Program-made: the position numbers and the translations under genes
NCBI GenBank assembly: GCA_028291615.1
Contig: JAQGHM010000304.1
Location: forward strand, 1 to 36,729
Length of the DNA stretch: 36,729 nt
Direction of reading: 5' to 3'
Source: Phycisphaerales bacterium
GTDB lineage: Bacteria > Planctomycetota > Phycisphaerae > Tepidisphaerales > Tepidisphaeraceae
Notes under the pieces: model-generated
Database searches by the model: none
What the model was told of the DNA's origin: nothing
Seen by the model: only the letters and a program-made list of their open reading frames with translations
Part shown: one piece after another, positions 1-6,541 of the stretch
Numbering within the stretch: position 1 is the first letter of the stretch
How the letters are laid out: each line of letters opens with the position of its first letter

Positions 1-801
1 CTCCGCGACTGCTGCATGGACCTCGTCTACCTCGCCAAGTCCAGCGGCATCGCCATGCTCTTCGTCGGCCACGTCACCAAGGAGGGCACGCTCGCCGGCC
101 CCAAGATCATCGAGCACATCGTCGACACCGTCGTATATTTCGAGGGTGATCGCTTCCACTCTCATCGCATCGTACGCTGCGTCAAGAACCGCTTCGGCAG
201 CACCCACGAGGTCGGCCTGTTCGAAATGACCGGCGGCGGCCTGAAGGAAGTTGAAGACCCCGGCAACCTCTTCATGGAACACTACGGCCCCGGCGGCCCG
301 CCCAGCGGCAGCGTCATCACCGCCGCCATGCAAGGCAGCCGAGTGCTGTTAATCGAAGTGCAAGCGTTAACCGCCAGCAGCGTCATCGGCGCCGCCAAGC
401 GCAAAGTCTCAGGCGTCTCCAGCGACCGCGTCGCCATGATCATCGCCGTCTTGGAGAAACGTGCCGAGCTGAGACTGGCCGCCGAAGACATCTTCGTCAA
501 CGTAGCCGGCGGCGTAAAAGTAGCCGAACCCGCCATTGACCTCGCCATCGCGCTAGCCATCGCCTCAGCCCACTCCAACCGCCCCCTGAGCGCCGGCACG
601 CTCGCAATCGGCGAACTCGGATTAGGCGGCGAAATCCGCAGCGTCCCCCAACTGGAACAACGCCTGAAAGAAGCCAGCCGCCTTGGATTAGGCTACGCCA
701 TCTGCCCCCCCATCAGCGCCGCCGGCGCCCCCGTCCCCAAACTGGGAGGAATGTCACTCCATGAAGTCAGACGCCTCGGACAAGCCCTCGCCTCAGTCTA
801 A
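1..801 (+). CDS. radA: DNA repair protein RadA/Sms, C-terminal part (5' end outside window)
   Basis: RadA is a RecA-like ATPase and branch-migration helicase that helps process recombination intermediates in the cytoplasm. The open frame enters from base 1, so the zinc finger and Walker A are outside the window and 266 residues remain. The visible part begins in the ATPase core (IAMLFVGHVTKEGTLAGPK, HIVDTVVYFEGD) and contains the family signature KNRFG. It ends in the Lon-protease-like domain (GGVKVAEPAIDLAIALAIAS, AIGELGLGGEIRSV). The internal ATG at 16 is not the real start. The stop TAA at 799-801 lies 6 nt before a REP-like palindrome (808-859) that could act as its 3' end. RadA assignment is secure; only the N-terminus is missing. 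Confidence 0.95.
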   Translation, partial: LRDCCMDLVYLAKSSGIAMLFVGHVTKEGTLAGPKIIEHIVDTVVYFEGDRFHSHRIVRCVKNRFGSTHEVGLFEMTGGGLKEVEDPGNLFMEHYGPGGPPSGSVITAAMQGSRVLLIEVQALTASSVIGAAKRKVSGVSSDRVAMIIAVLEKRAELRLAAEDIFVNVAGGVKVAEPAIDLAIALAIASAHSNRPLSAGTLAIGELGLGGEIRSVPQLEQRLKEASRLGLGYAICPPISAAGAPVPKLGGMSLHEVRRLGQALASV

Positions 802-807
802 CCCACC

Positions 808-859
808 CACGCCGGGACAGAGCGCTGCGAGGCAACGAGTAAGCGCCGTCCCGGATTCG
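808..859 (+). repeat. REP-like palindrome, copy A
   Basis: Copy A begins CACGCCGGGAC and ends GTCCCGGATTCG. The outer stem is CCGGGAC (812-818) with GTCCCGG (848-854); the inner stem is GCGCT (822-826) with AGCGC (842-846). An AGA/C internal bulge separates the stems and a 15-nt loop closes it. It lies between the radA stop and the RAYT-like gene. Related copies are at 1430-1466, 1497-1552 (inverted) and 14021-14078. Confidence 0.8.
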
Positions 860-874
860 TGGGCGCACGCGAAC

Positions 875-1420
875 GTGTCCGCGCGCGCACTAACCTGTCC
901 CCTCATCTGGAGGCACGTCATCTGCAACACCCACTGCACCTGGCTACCCGGCGATCCGCGCGGTTTCCGCAACCGCGAGCACCGCATCCACTCCTCAGGC
1001 GACTACAAGAGCCCACCGCCCACAGGCGAACACGCAGGCCTCTACACTCACAACCTGAATCAGAGCGGTAATCGAATCCTGATCCCCAGCACCGTGCGTC
1101 AGCGCATTGCAGAAGTATTCGCGAATCACTTGCGAAGCCAAGGTTGGCCTGTCTCGATCGCATCCGCCTCTGAAACGCACGTGCACGCACTCTCGCTGCT
1201 GCCCGTCGATCGTCGCCAGACCAAACGCATTGTTGGCGATGCCAAGCGCGTTGCATCTCGCAGCGTCAAAGCCGAGATGCCCGGGAGCATCTGGTCAGAA
1301 GGCGGCACGTATAAGCCTGTGAGGAACATCGCGCACTACAAAGCCGCGTACGAGTACATCCGCACGCGACAGGAAGAAGGGGCTTATGTCTTGGTGCTTC
1401 AGGGACACGACTCGTACTAA
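875..1420 (+). CDS. REP-associated tyrosine transposase-like (RAYT / Y1 HUH) protein
   Basis: This is probably a single-strand DNA endonuclease of the TnpA-REP (RAYT, IS200-like Y1) type. Such proteins nick and may mobilise REP hairpins. From the proposed GTG start it has 181 residues. HVH at about residues 102-104 fits the HUH metal motif. The stretch SIWSEGGTYKPVRNIAHYKAAYEYI at about 138-162 fits the conserved W and the tyrosine helix, with Y155, Y159 or Y161 as candidate nucleophiles. The N-terminal CTWLPGDPRGFRNR block is, to my recollection, typical of planctomycete members. The start is uncertain: the frame is open back to 761, but that part overlaps radA and REP copy A, so a later start is more likely. 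REP palindromes flank the gene on both sides, which supports the assignment. Whether it is active is unknown. Confidence 0.7.
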   Translation: MSARALTCPLIWRHVICNTHCTWLPGDPRGFRNREHRIHSSGDYKSPPPTGEHAGLYTHNLNQSGNRILIPSTVRQRIAEVFANHLRSQGWPVSIASASETHVHALSLLPVDRRQTKRIVGDAKRVASRSVKAEMPGSIWSEGGTYKPVRNIAHYKAAYEYIRTRQEEGAYVLVLQGHDSY

Positions 1421-1429
1421 AGTCAAAAC

Positions 1430-1466
1430 CACGCCGGGACAGAGCGCTAAGCGCCGTCCCGGATCC
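1430..1466 (+). repeat. REP-like palindrome, copy B (compact)
   Basis: Copy B is the shortest, with stem CCGGGAC (1434-1440) pairing with GTCCCGG (1456-1462). The inner stem is GCGCT (1444-1448) with AGCGC (1450-1454) around a single A. It starts 9 nt after the RAYT stop and lies head-to-head with copy C, so the B-C pair resembles a BIME. Confidence 0.8.
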
Positions 1467-1496
1467 GTTCGCGAATCAGCACGCGCGGAAGTCCGA

Positions 1497-1552
1497 ACGA
1501 ATCCGGGGCGGCGCTCTGGTCGCTACCGCTCCCGGCGCTCTGCCCCGGCGTG
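1497..1552 (-). repeat. REP-like palindrome, copy C (inverted)
   Basis: Copy C is the reverse orientation of the same element. CCGGGGC (1503-1509) pairs with GCCCCGG (1542-1548), and GGCGC (1510-1514) has its inner-stem partner near 1533-1538. Both outer arms carry the A-to-G and T-to-C exchange relative to copies A and B, so pairing is kept. The flanking CGTTCG is shared with copy B in mirror orientation. Confidence 0.8.
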
Positions 1553-1606
1553 CAATGCTCTGCGCGCACGCGCCCGGTTATCATGACCTGCGAAGGAGAC
1601 CCGCGC

Positions 1607-2395
1607 ATGCCCCAGCAGCAAACCGCCCTGATCACCGGCGCCTCCGTCGGCATCGGTCACGAGCTCGCCCGCCAGTTCGCCCAGGGCGGCTACAACCTCA
1701 TCCTCGTCGCCCGCAACGAAGACAAGCTCCGCGCGGTGGCTGAAGAGATGCGCACGCTAGGCGTCCAAGCCGACTACATCCTCGCCGACCTCGCCCAACC
1801 CGCCGCCCCGCTCGCCCTCTTCGCCGATCTCAAGAACCGCAGCCAGACCATCGACGTCCTCGTCAACAATGCCGGCTTCGGCGCACTAGGCGATTTCCAC
1901 CAGCTCGATCCCCAGCGCCAGCTCGACATGATCCAGGTCAACGTTACCGCCGTCGTCGAGCTCACCCACCTCTTCCTCCAGGGCATGGTCGCGCGCAACA
2001 TCGGCGGCATCCTCAACGTCGCCTCCACCGCCGCCTTCCTGCCCGGCCCCCACATGGCCATCTACTACGCCAGCAAAGCCTTCGTCCTCTCCTTCAGCGA
2101 AGCCATCGCCGAAGAGCTGCGCGGCACAAACATCAAAGTCACCGCCCTCTGCCCAGGCCCCACCGAATCAGAATTCCGCACCCGAGCCAAGATGGACGAC
2201 TCCCCCGTCTTCCGCAGCAAATGGATCCCCACCATGACCGCCGCCCAAGTCGCCCAAGCCGGCTACCAGGCCTTCAAAAAAGGCAAGCGCATCATCATCC
2301 CGGGCATGGTCAACAAACTAGCCGTCCAATCCAACCGCATCGCCCCGCGCCGCGCGGTTACGAAGGTGGCCGGCAAGATCAACAGGAGCAAATGA
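1607..2395 (+). CDS. Short-chain dehydrogenase/reductase (DltE/COG0300-like)
   Basis: This is a cytoplasmic NAD(P)-dependent oxidoreductase of the classical SDR fold; the substrate is unknown. The ATG at 1607 follows a good Shine-Dalgarno (GAAGGAG, 1592-1598), so I prefer it to the upstream in-frame ATG at 1550, which lies in REP copy C. The protein has 262 residues. It shows the cofactor motif TGASVGIG near the N-terminus, NNAG at about 88-91, the catalytic Ser in NVASTAAF and YYASK with the catalytic Tyr and Lys, followed by the CPGPT loop. ARN after the second strand hints at NADP. The gene stands alone between the REP pair and a repeat-rich gap. SDR membership is secure; the physiological role is not. 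Confidence 0.9.
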   Translation: MPQQQTALITGASVGIGHELARQFAQGGYNLILVARNEDKLRAVAEEMRTLGVQADYILADLAQPAAPLALFADLKNRSQTIDVLVNNAGFGALGDFHQLDPQRQLDMIQVNVTAVVELTHLFLQGMVARNIGGILNVASTAAFLPGPHMAIYYASKAFVLSFSEAIAEELRGTNIKVTALCPGPTESEFRTRAKMDDSPVFRSKWIPTMTAAQVAQAGYQAFKKGKRIIIPGMVNKLAVQSNRIAPRRAVTKVAGKINRSK

Positions 2396-2400
2396 GAAGA

Positions 2401-2535
2401 GAGGCACAAAGGCCTGAAGGCACGCAGGCACAAAGTGGGGACCAGGCAAAAAGGAATTGAGTGCAAACACTCGCTGCCTCTCTGCCTTCCTCACCCCTTC
2501 GTGCCTTCGTGCCTCTATGCCTTCGTGCCTTCCCC
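2401..2535. repeat. Intergenic repeat region with 8-bp tandem units (2499-2530)
   Basis: TCGTGCCT, TCGTGCCT, CTATGCCT and TCGTGCCT run in tandem at 2499-2530. A purine-rich stretch with similar units in the opposite sense (AGGCACAAAG, GAAGGCACG) lies at about 2401-2436. The two arms can pair imperfectly, so this may also act as a convergent terminator between the SDR gene and the DUF971 gene. The TAG stop of the minus-strand DUF971 gene (2515-2517) is inside the third unit. Confidence 0.75.
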
Positions 2536-2853
2536 CGGACAAATCTCCCGCAGATACGTAAACGAAAAAATCCCCGTCCCGTGCCCGTCCGAAAACTCGA
2601 TCCGCAACGCGTACCCGCCCACAAGTTCCGCGTTCGTCGCCGAGAGCGGCCCCTCGCTGGTCTTGGAAAAGACCGTCAGGTGCGTCTTGGGCTTCTTCGC
2701 CTGCTCCTCACGAAAGGTCCGGCACGTCGCACAAGGGCAATTCTTCCGCAGGTACGCCACCGGATACACGCAGACGTGCCCGTCCTGCCACTGGATTTCG
2801 AGGTGTTCGTCCCGCTTCAGATTCAACTTGAGAGGCGTGGTGCGCGGGTCCAT
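2515..2853 (-). CDS. DUF971 (GBBH-like N-terminal) domain protein
   Basis: The 112-residue protein matches the DUF971 fold, also found at the N-terminus of gamma-butyrobetaine hydroxylases and fused to some Fe-S carrier (Mrp/ApbC) proteins. The recognisable pattern is LEIQWQDGHVCVYPVAYLRKNCPCATC, with C-x-C-x2-C that may bind metal, then YALRIEFSDGHGTGIFSFTYLREIC. I start it at the ATG at 2853 (MDPRTTPLKL); the open frame upstream is low-complexity Arg/Trp-rich sequence antisense to the neighbouring region and does not look like protein. The last residues (about PGEGTKA) and the stop run into the tandem 8-bp repeat, so the C-terminal tail appears repeat-made. The function of stand-alone DUF971 proteins is not established; a role in iron-sulfur handling is inference. 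Confidence 0.85.
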   Translation of the reverse strand: MDPRTTPLKLNLKRDEHLEIQWQDGHVCVYPVAYLRKNCPCATCRTFREEQAKKPKTHLTVFSKTSEGPLSATNAELVGGYALRIEFSDGHGTGIFSFTYLREICPGEGTKA

Positions 2854-2878
2854 CCAAACGATTCTAGCCCCCGGGGCC

Positions 2879-3049
2879 TCAATGACGAAGCATCGCAAAC
2901 GCCGCCGCCGCCAGCACCGCCAGTGCGATGACGACCGCCACCGGCGATATCCCCAGCCCGCCGCGCCCACTGCGCCCGCCGCGCGGCACCTTCCGCTGAT
3001 CGCGGTAATACATCGCATCCGGCCGTGTCGTTCGACGATGGTAATTCAT
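2879..3049 (-). CDS. Small single-pass membrane protein, unknown function
   Basis: This 56-residue protein is not one I recognise. It starts MNYHRRTTRPDAMYYRD, has a basic Gly/Arg-rich middle, and ends in one hydrophobic helix (ISPVAVVIALAVLAAAAFAML) followed by RH. It would therefore be tail-anchored with the basic part in the cytoplasm. The ATG at 3049 has GGGGGA about 4 nt upstream; an in-frame TTG at 3073 is the alternative. It lies between the DUF971 gene and the HicB-like gene in the same orientation. Because it is short and compositionally biased, I hold it as plausible rather than certain. Confidence 0.5.
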   Translation of the reverse strand: MNYHRRTTRPDAMYYRDQRKVPRGGRSGRGGLGISPVAVVIALAVLAAAAFAMLRH

Positions 3050-3091
3050 GGCGTCCCCCAATATATCGGACAACGCCGCCGATTTCCCCAG

Positions 3092-3505
3092 TTACTTCGC
3101 CCCGGCCAGGCTGGCGCTGCGGACGAAATCCGAGATCCCGCGAAACCCCTTGCTCCGCGCCGTCTCTTCCAGCAACAGCTTCTCCTCAGGCGTCAACCGC
3201 ACGTTGATCTGCTCGGTGCGCTTGTTCTCCGAAGCAGGGGATGGAACGCTCTCTCCCTTTTCCATGTGGAATGCGATCACGGTGGTGAGGACATCGCGCG
3301 TGTTTTCAACACACTCGTCTGGAGTCCTTCCATCGTTCATGACGTCTGGCATCTCAAGCGCTCGGCCGTAGTAATCCCCGTCTTCGAAATGCAAAATGAT
3401 GTGGTAATCGTTCGCGATCACCCTCGCCCGCTTCAACAATTTAGGATCGAAAGCGTGATCAATCGCTTTCTTCGAGGAGCGTTTCGATTTCGGGGAGTTA
3501 CGCAT
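3092..3505 (-). CDS. HicB-family antitoxin-like protein (no HicA partner visible)
   Basis: The protein has 137 residues. The first half carries the partially degraded RNase-H-like HicB fold: DYHIILHFEDGDYYGRALEMPDVMNDGRTPDECVENTRDVLTTVIAFHMEKG. The second half is a ribbon-helix-helix-like DNA-binding segment (EQINVRLTPEEKLLLEETARSKGFRGISDFVRSASL). HicB normally neutralises the HicA mRNA interferase and represses the operon. No HicA-like gene of 60-80 codons exists on either side: gatB ends 33 nt upstream and only the small membrane protein lies downstream. I prefer the ATG at 3505 (MRNSPKSKRS); ATG 3517 is in frame. It may be a solitary regulator or the remnant of a lost module. Confidence 0.75.
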   Translation of the reverse strand: MRNSPKSKRSSKKAIDHAFDPKLLKRARVIANDYHIILHFEDGDYYGRALEMPDVMNDGRTPDECVENTRDVLTTVIAFHMEKGESVPSPASENKRTEQINVRLTPEEKLLLEETARSKGFRGISDFVRSASLAGAK

Positions 3506-3538
3506 TCTGCATATCATGGGCTATACGAAGGCGCAAGG

Positions 3539-5017
3539 TCAACCCTGCCCCAGCTTCTCCCGCAACCGCTCCTGCACCACCTTCGCATTCAACCCTTTCC
3601 CGCCCTTCATGATCATCCCCACCAGCGCCCCCAGCGCCGCCTGTTTGCCGCCGCGGTAGTCCTGCAGCGACTTGGGATTCTGCGCAATCAGCGCGTCGAT
3701 CGCCGCATCGATTGGCCCCGTATCGCTCGACTGGATCAACCCCAGCTCAGTCGCAATCTGCTCGGCGGGCGCGTCCTGCTCCATCAGCCGCTCCAACACC
3801 TTCCCCGCCGGTTCCGCCGCCGCGATCTTGTTCTCATCGATCAGCCGCGCCAGCTCCGCCAGCCGCCCAGGCTTGAGATTCAACCGCCCCAGCGGCAGCG
3901 CCCGCTCATTGGCGATGCGCCGCCCGTGCGACAGGATCAGGTTGGCCACGCGCTTTGCGCTCGCCCCCGCCGCCACCGCGCCGTCCAGCAATTGCCCGGT
4001 CGCATGATCCCCCGCCAGCAGCGTCGCATCCGCCAGCGGCAGACCCAGCGCCTCGATGTATCGCTTCAACCGCGCCGCTGGCATCTCGCCGATCTCCGCC
4101 TTCAACGTCGCCAGCCACGCATCGTCCACCTCGACCGGCACCAGGTCCGGATCGGGAAAATATCGATACTCGTGCGCGTCTTCCTTAAACCGCTGGAAGA
4201 ACGTGCTCCCGCTCGCCTCATCCCAGCCATACGTGCTCTTCTTCCCCAGGCTGCCGGTCTCCTCCCACTCGCGAAGTTGCCGCGCGATCTCAAACGCCGT
4301 CGCCCGCTCCAGCACCGAAAAGCTGTTGAGATTCTTGATCTCCGTAATCGCCGTCTTGTGAACGATGCCGTCCTGATCGGTGATGTGCACGTTGATGTTC
4401 GGCTCGAAGCGCATGTGCCCCATCTGCATCTGCGCTTCGGAGACGCCCAGAAACTGCACCAGCTTCTGCAGCTCCTGCCCGAACGTCGCGACGTCCTTCG
4501 GGCTCGACAAATCCGGCTCGGTCACAATCTCCAGCAGGGGGGTGCCAGCCCGATTAAGATCGACGATCGAATGATCGATCGCATAACCGCCCGGCGCTTC
4601 GTGCATCAGCTTGCCCGCGTCCTCTTCCAGATGCGCCCGCCGAATCCGCACGGTCTTAGGCTGCCCGTCTTCGCCAGCGATCGTGAACTCCCCTTCGTAA
4701 CAAAGCGGCAGATCGTACTGGCTGATCTGATAGTTCTTCGGCAGGTCCGGATAGTAATACGACTTGCGATCCCACTTGGTGTGCTTCGCAATCTGACATC
4801 CCAGCGCCAGCCCCACCTTGATCGAATACTCCACCGCCCGCTTGTTCATCACCGGCAGCGTCCCCGGCAGGCCCAGCACCACCTCATCCACCTGCGAGTT
4901 GGGCTCGCCGCCAAAACCGTTGGCCGCGCCGGTGAACATCTTGGAATGGGTCGCAAGCTGGACGTGAATCTCCATGCCGACCAGAACCTTGTAAGACTTG
5001 CAAACGCGAGCAGCCAT
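3539..5017 (-). CDS. gatB: Aspartyl/glutamyl-tRNA(Asn/Gln) amidotransferase subunit B
   Basis: GatB is the kinase/tRNA-binding subunit of GatCAB, which converts Glu-tRNA(Gln) and Asp-tRNA(Asn) to the amidated forms in the cytoplasm. The 492 residues match the family along the whole length: VGMEIHVQL, LGLPGTLPVMN, KWDRKSYYYPDLPKNYQISQYDLPLC, HLEEDAGK, DLNRAGTPLLEIVTEPD, and the C-terminal YqeY-like helical domain. The ATG at 5017 has AAAGGA at 7-8 nt. The frame stays open upstream to 6139, but only as antisense of the sulfatase. gatA and gatC are not in the window. It diverges from the sulfatase gene across an 87-nt shared promoter region. Confidence 0.97.
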   Translation of the reverse strand: MAARVCKSYKVLVGMEIHVQLATHSKMFTGAANGFGGEPNSQVDEVVLGLPGTLPVMNKRAVEYSIKVGLALGCQIAKHTKWDRKSYYYPDLPKNYQISQYDLPLCYEGEFTIAGEDGQPKTVRIRRAHLEEDAGKLMHEAPGGYAIDHSIVDLNRAGTPLLEIVTEPDLSSPKDVATFGQELQKLVQFLGVSEAQMQMGHMRFEPNINVHITDQDGIVHKTAITEIKNLNSFSVLERATAFEIARQLREWEETGSLGKKSTYGWDEASGSTFFQRFKEDAHEYRYFPDPDLVPVEVDDAWLATLKAEIGEMPAARLKRYIEALGLPLADATLLAGDHATGQLLDGAVAAGASAKRVANLILSHGRRIANERALPLGRLNLKPGRLAELARLIDENKIAAAEPAGKVLERLMEQDAPAEQIATELGLIQSSDTGPIDAAIDALIAQNPKSLQDYRGGKQAALGALVGMIMKGGKGLNAKVVQERLREKLGQG

Positions 5018-5064
5018 CGGGCGGTATCCTTTCAAGTGTGCGGGCCGCGACAGTATGAACAAAG

Positions 5065-5092
5065 TTGTCTCACCCGCAAAGCCATATAGACT
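5065..5092 (+). promoter_or_regulatory. Putative promoter of the sulfatase gene
   Basis: TTGTCT at 5065-5070 and TAGACT at 5087-5092 are separated by 16 nt. The predicted transcript would begin about 6 nt before the ATG at 5105. Each box matches consensus at four of six positions, so this is a modest candidate. Confidence 0.4.
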
Positions 5093-5104
5093 GCAAATCA
5101 CGCC

Positions 5105-6466
5105 ATGAAACCAACCCTGTGCCTTCTTTTCACCGCCTTCATCTGCACGTGCACGCTCGCCCATCACGCGGTCGCGCAAGCGGCGCATCCCACCAACATC
5201 ATCCTCATCCTCTCCGACGACATGGGCCCCGGCGACCTTGGCTGCTATGGCGGCACGCACACGCCCACCCCGCAGATCGACCGCCTCGCCAAAGAAGGCA
5301 CGCGCTTCACCCGCTACTATGCCGCCGCGCCCATCTGCTCGCCATCCCGCGCCGGCATCATCAGCGGCATGTTCCCCGCGCGCCTCCGCATCACCAGCTT
5401 CCTGCAAACCAAAGCCGGCAACCGCGGCTGCGAACAGGCCGACTTCCTCGACCCCAAAGCCCCGTCGCTCCCGCGCCTGCTCAAGGCCGCCGGCTACGCC
5501 ACCGCGCACTTCGGCAAGTGGCACCTCGGCGGCGGGCGCGACGTCGTCAATGCCCCCAAGTTCGCCGCCTACGGCTACGACGAGCACGCCAGTACCTGGG
5601 AGAGCCCCGAGCCCGACCCCGACATCACCGCCACCAACTGGATCTGGTCCCCCAAGGATAAGTTCAAGCGCTGGGAGCGCAGCCAATTCTTCGTCGATAA
5701 AACGCTCGACTTCATCGCTCGCAACCGCAAGCTCGGCAAACCCTGCTTCGTCAACCTCTGGCCGGATGACGTCCACACCCCCTGGGTCCCCGGCCCCGAC
5801 GCCCCCAAGGGCGACACGCTGAAAAACCTGCAAGGCGTGCTCACCGAGTACGACCATCAGATCGGCCGCCTGATGGACGGCCTCCGCGCCATGGGCGCTG
5901 ATGCGGACACGCTCGTCATCTTCGCCAGCGACAACGGCGCCCTGCCGACACTCAACGGCGCGCGCTCGGCCGGATTCCGCGGCAGCAAGCTCAGTCTCTA
6001 CGAAGGCGGCATCCGCATGCCCTTCATCGTCCGCTGGCCAAGCCACGTCCCCGCCGGCAAAACCGACGACACCAACGTCGCCTCCGCCGTCGATCTCCTC
6101 CCCACCTTCTGCGCCCTCACCGGCGCGGCGATCCCGCAAGATGTACAGTCGCAGCTAGACGGCCAAGATATCTCCGCCACGCTGATCGGGGATGCAAAGA
6201 TCGAGCGCAAGACTCCACTCCTCTGGGAGTATGGCCGCAACGAAAAGTTCTTCAGCTACCCCGGCCCCGCCACCAACAACCGCAGCCCCAACGTCGCCAT
6301 GCTCGAAGGCCACTGGAAACTCCTCGTCAACGCCGACGGCACGCGCGCAGAACTGTACGACATCTCAAAAGACGTCTCCGAAAGCATCAACCTCGCCACC
6401 GAGCACGCCGACGTGACCAAATCGATGACCGATCGCGCCATCGCCTGGCGCAACTCTCTGCCATGA
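5105..6466 (+). CDS. Secreted Cys-type sulfatase (arylsulfatase family)
   Basis: The enzyme hydrolyses sulfate esters, probably of polysaccharides. A signal peptide (residues 1 to about 25, hydrophobic LCLLFTAFICTC, Ala-rich cut region) predicts export. The metal site D38-D39 lies in ILSDDMGPGDLGCYGG. The formylglycine motif is C78-S-P-S-R82, with GKWHLGG (K138, H140), H224 in DDVHTPW and D276-N277 in ASDNGA. These complete the usual active site, so it should be functional if Cys78 is converted by FGE or anSME; neither maturase is encoded here. The 453 residues are normal for family S1 sulfatases. Carbohydrate sulfatases are abundant in planctomycetes. The substrate cannot be told from sequence alone. 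Confidence 0.95.
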   Translation: MKPTLCLLFTAFICTCTLAHHAVAQAAHPTNIILILSDDMGPGDLGCYGGTHTPTPQIDRLAKEGTRFTRYYAAAPICSPSRAGIISGMFPARLRITSFLQTKAGNRGCEQADFLDPKAPSLPRLLKAAGYATAHFGKWHLGGGRDVVNAPKFAAYGYDEHASTWESPEPDPDITATNWIWSPKDKFKRWERSQFFVDKTLDFIARNRKLGKPCFVNLWPDDVHTPWVPGPDAPKGDTLKNLQGVLTEYDHQIGRLMDGLRAMGADADTLVIFASDNGALPTLNGARSAGFRGSKLSLYEGGIRMPFIVRWPSHVPAGKTDDTNVASAVDLLPTFCALTGAAIPQDVQSQLDGQDISATLIGDAKIERKTPLLWEYGRNEKFFSYPGPATNNRSPNVAMLEGHWKLLVNADGTRAELYDISKDVSESINLATEHADVTKSMTDRAIAWRNSLP

Positions 6467-6505
6467 TCCAAAGCCCGCCGAGCTTGTTCGGTGGGTTCGC
6501 CTGTC

Positions 6506-6534
6506 TTGGACGATCGCCCCCACTTCCCTAGAAT
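6506..6534 (+). promoter_or_regulatory. Putative leaderless promoter of the ArnT-like gene
   Basis: TTGGAC (6506-6511), a 17-nt spacer and TAGAAT (6529-6534) end 7 nt before the ATG at 6542. The predicted transcription start is therefore at or next to the start codon. No Shine-Dalgarno is visible. Confidence 0.5.
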
Positions 6535-6541
6535 CCGACCG

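Noticed and set aside
2435-5089. Very long plus-strand open frame (884 codons)
   Set aside because: It is antisense to DUF971, hicB-like and gatB. The product is His/Arg/Pro/Gln-rich without any domain, a typical shadow in GC-rich DNA.
5018-6139. N-terminal extension of gatB by about 374 codons
   Set aside because: It is antisense to the sulfatase and Gly/Ala/Glu-rich without similarity. GatB has its canonical N-terminus and ribosome site at 5017.
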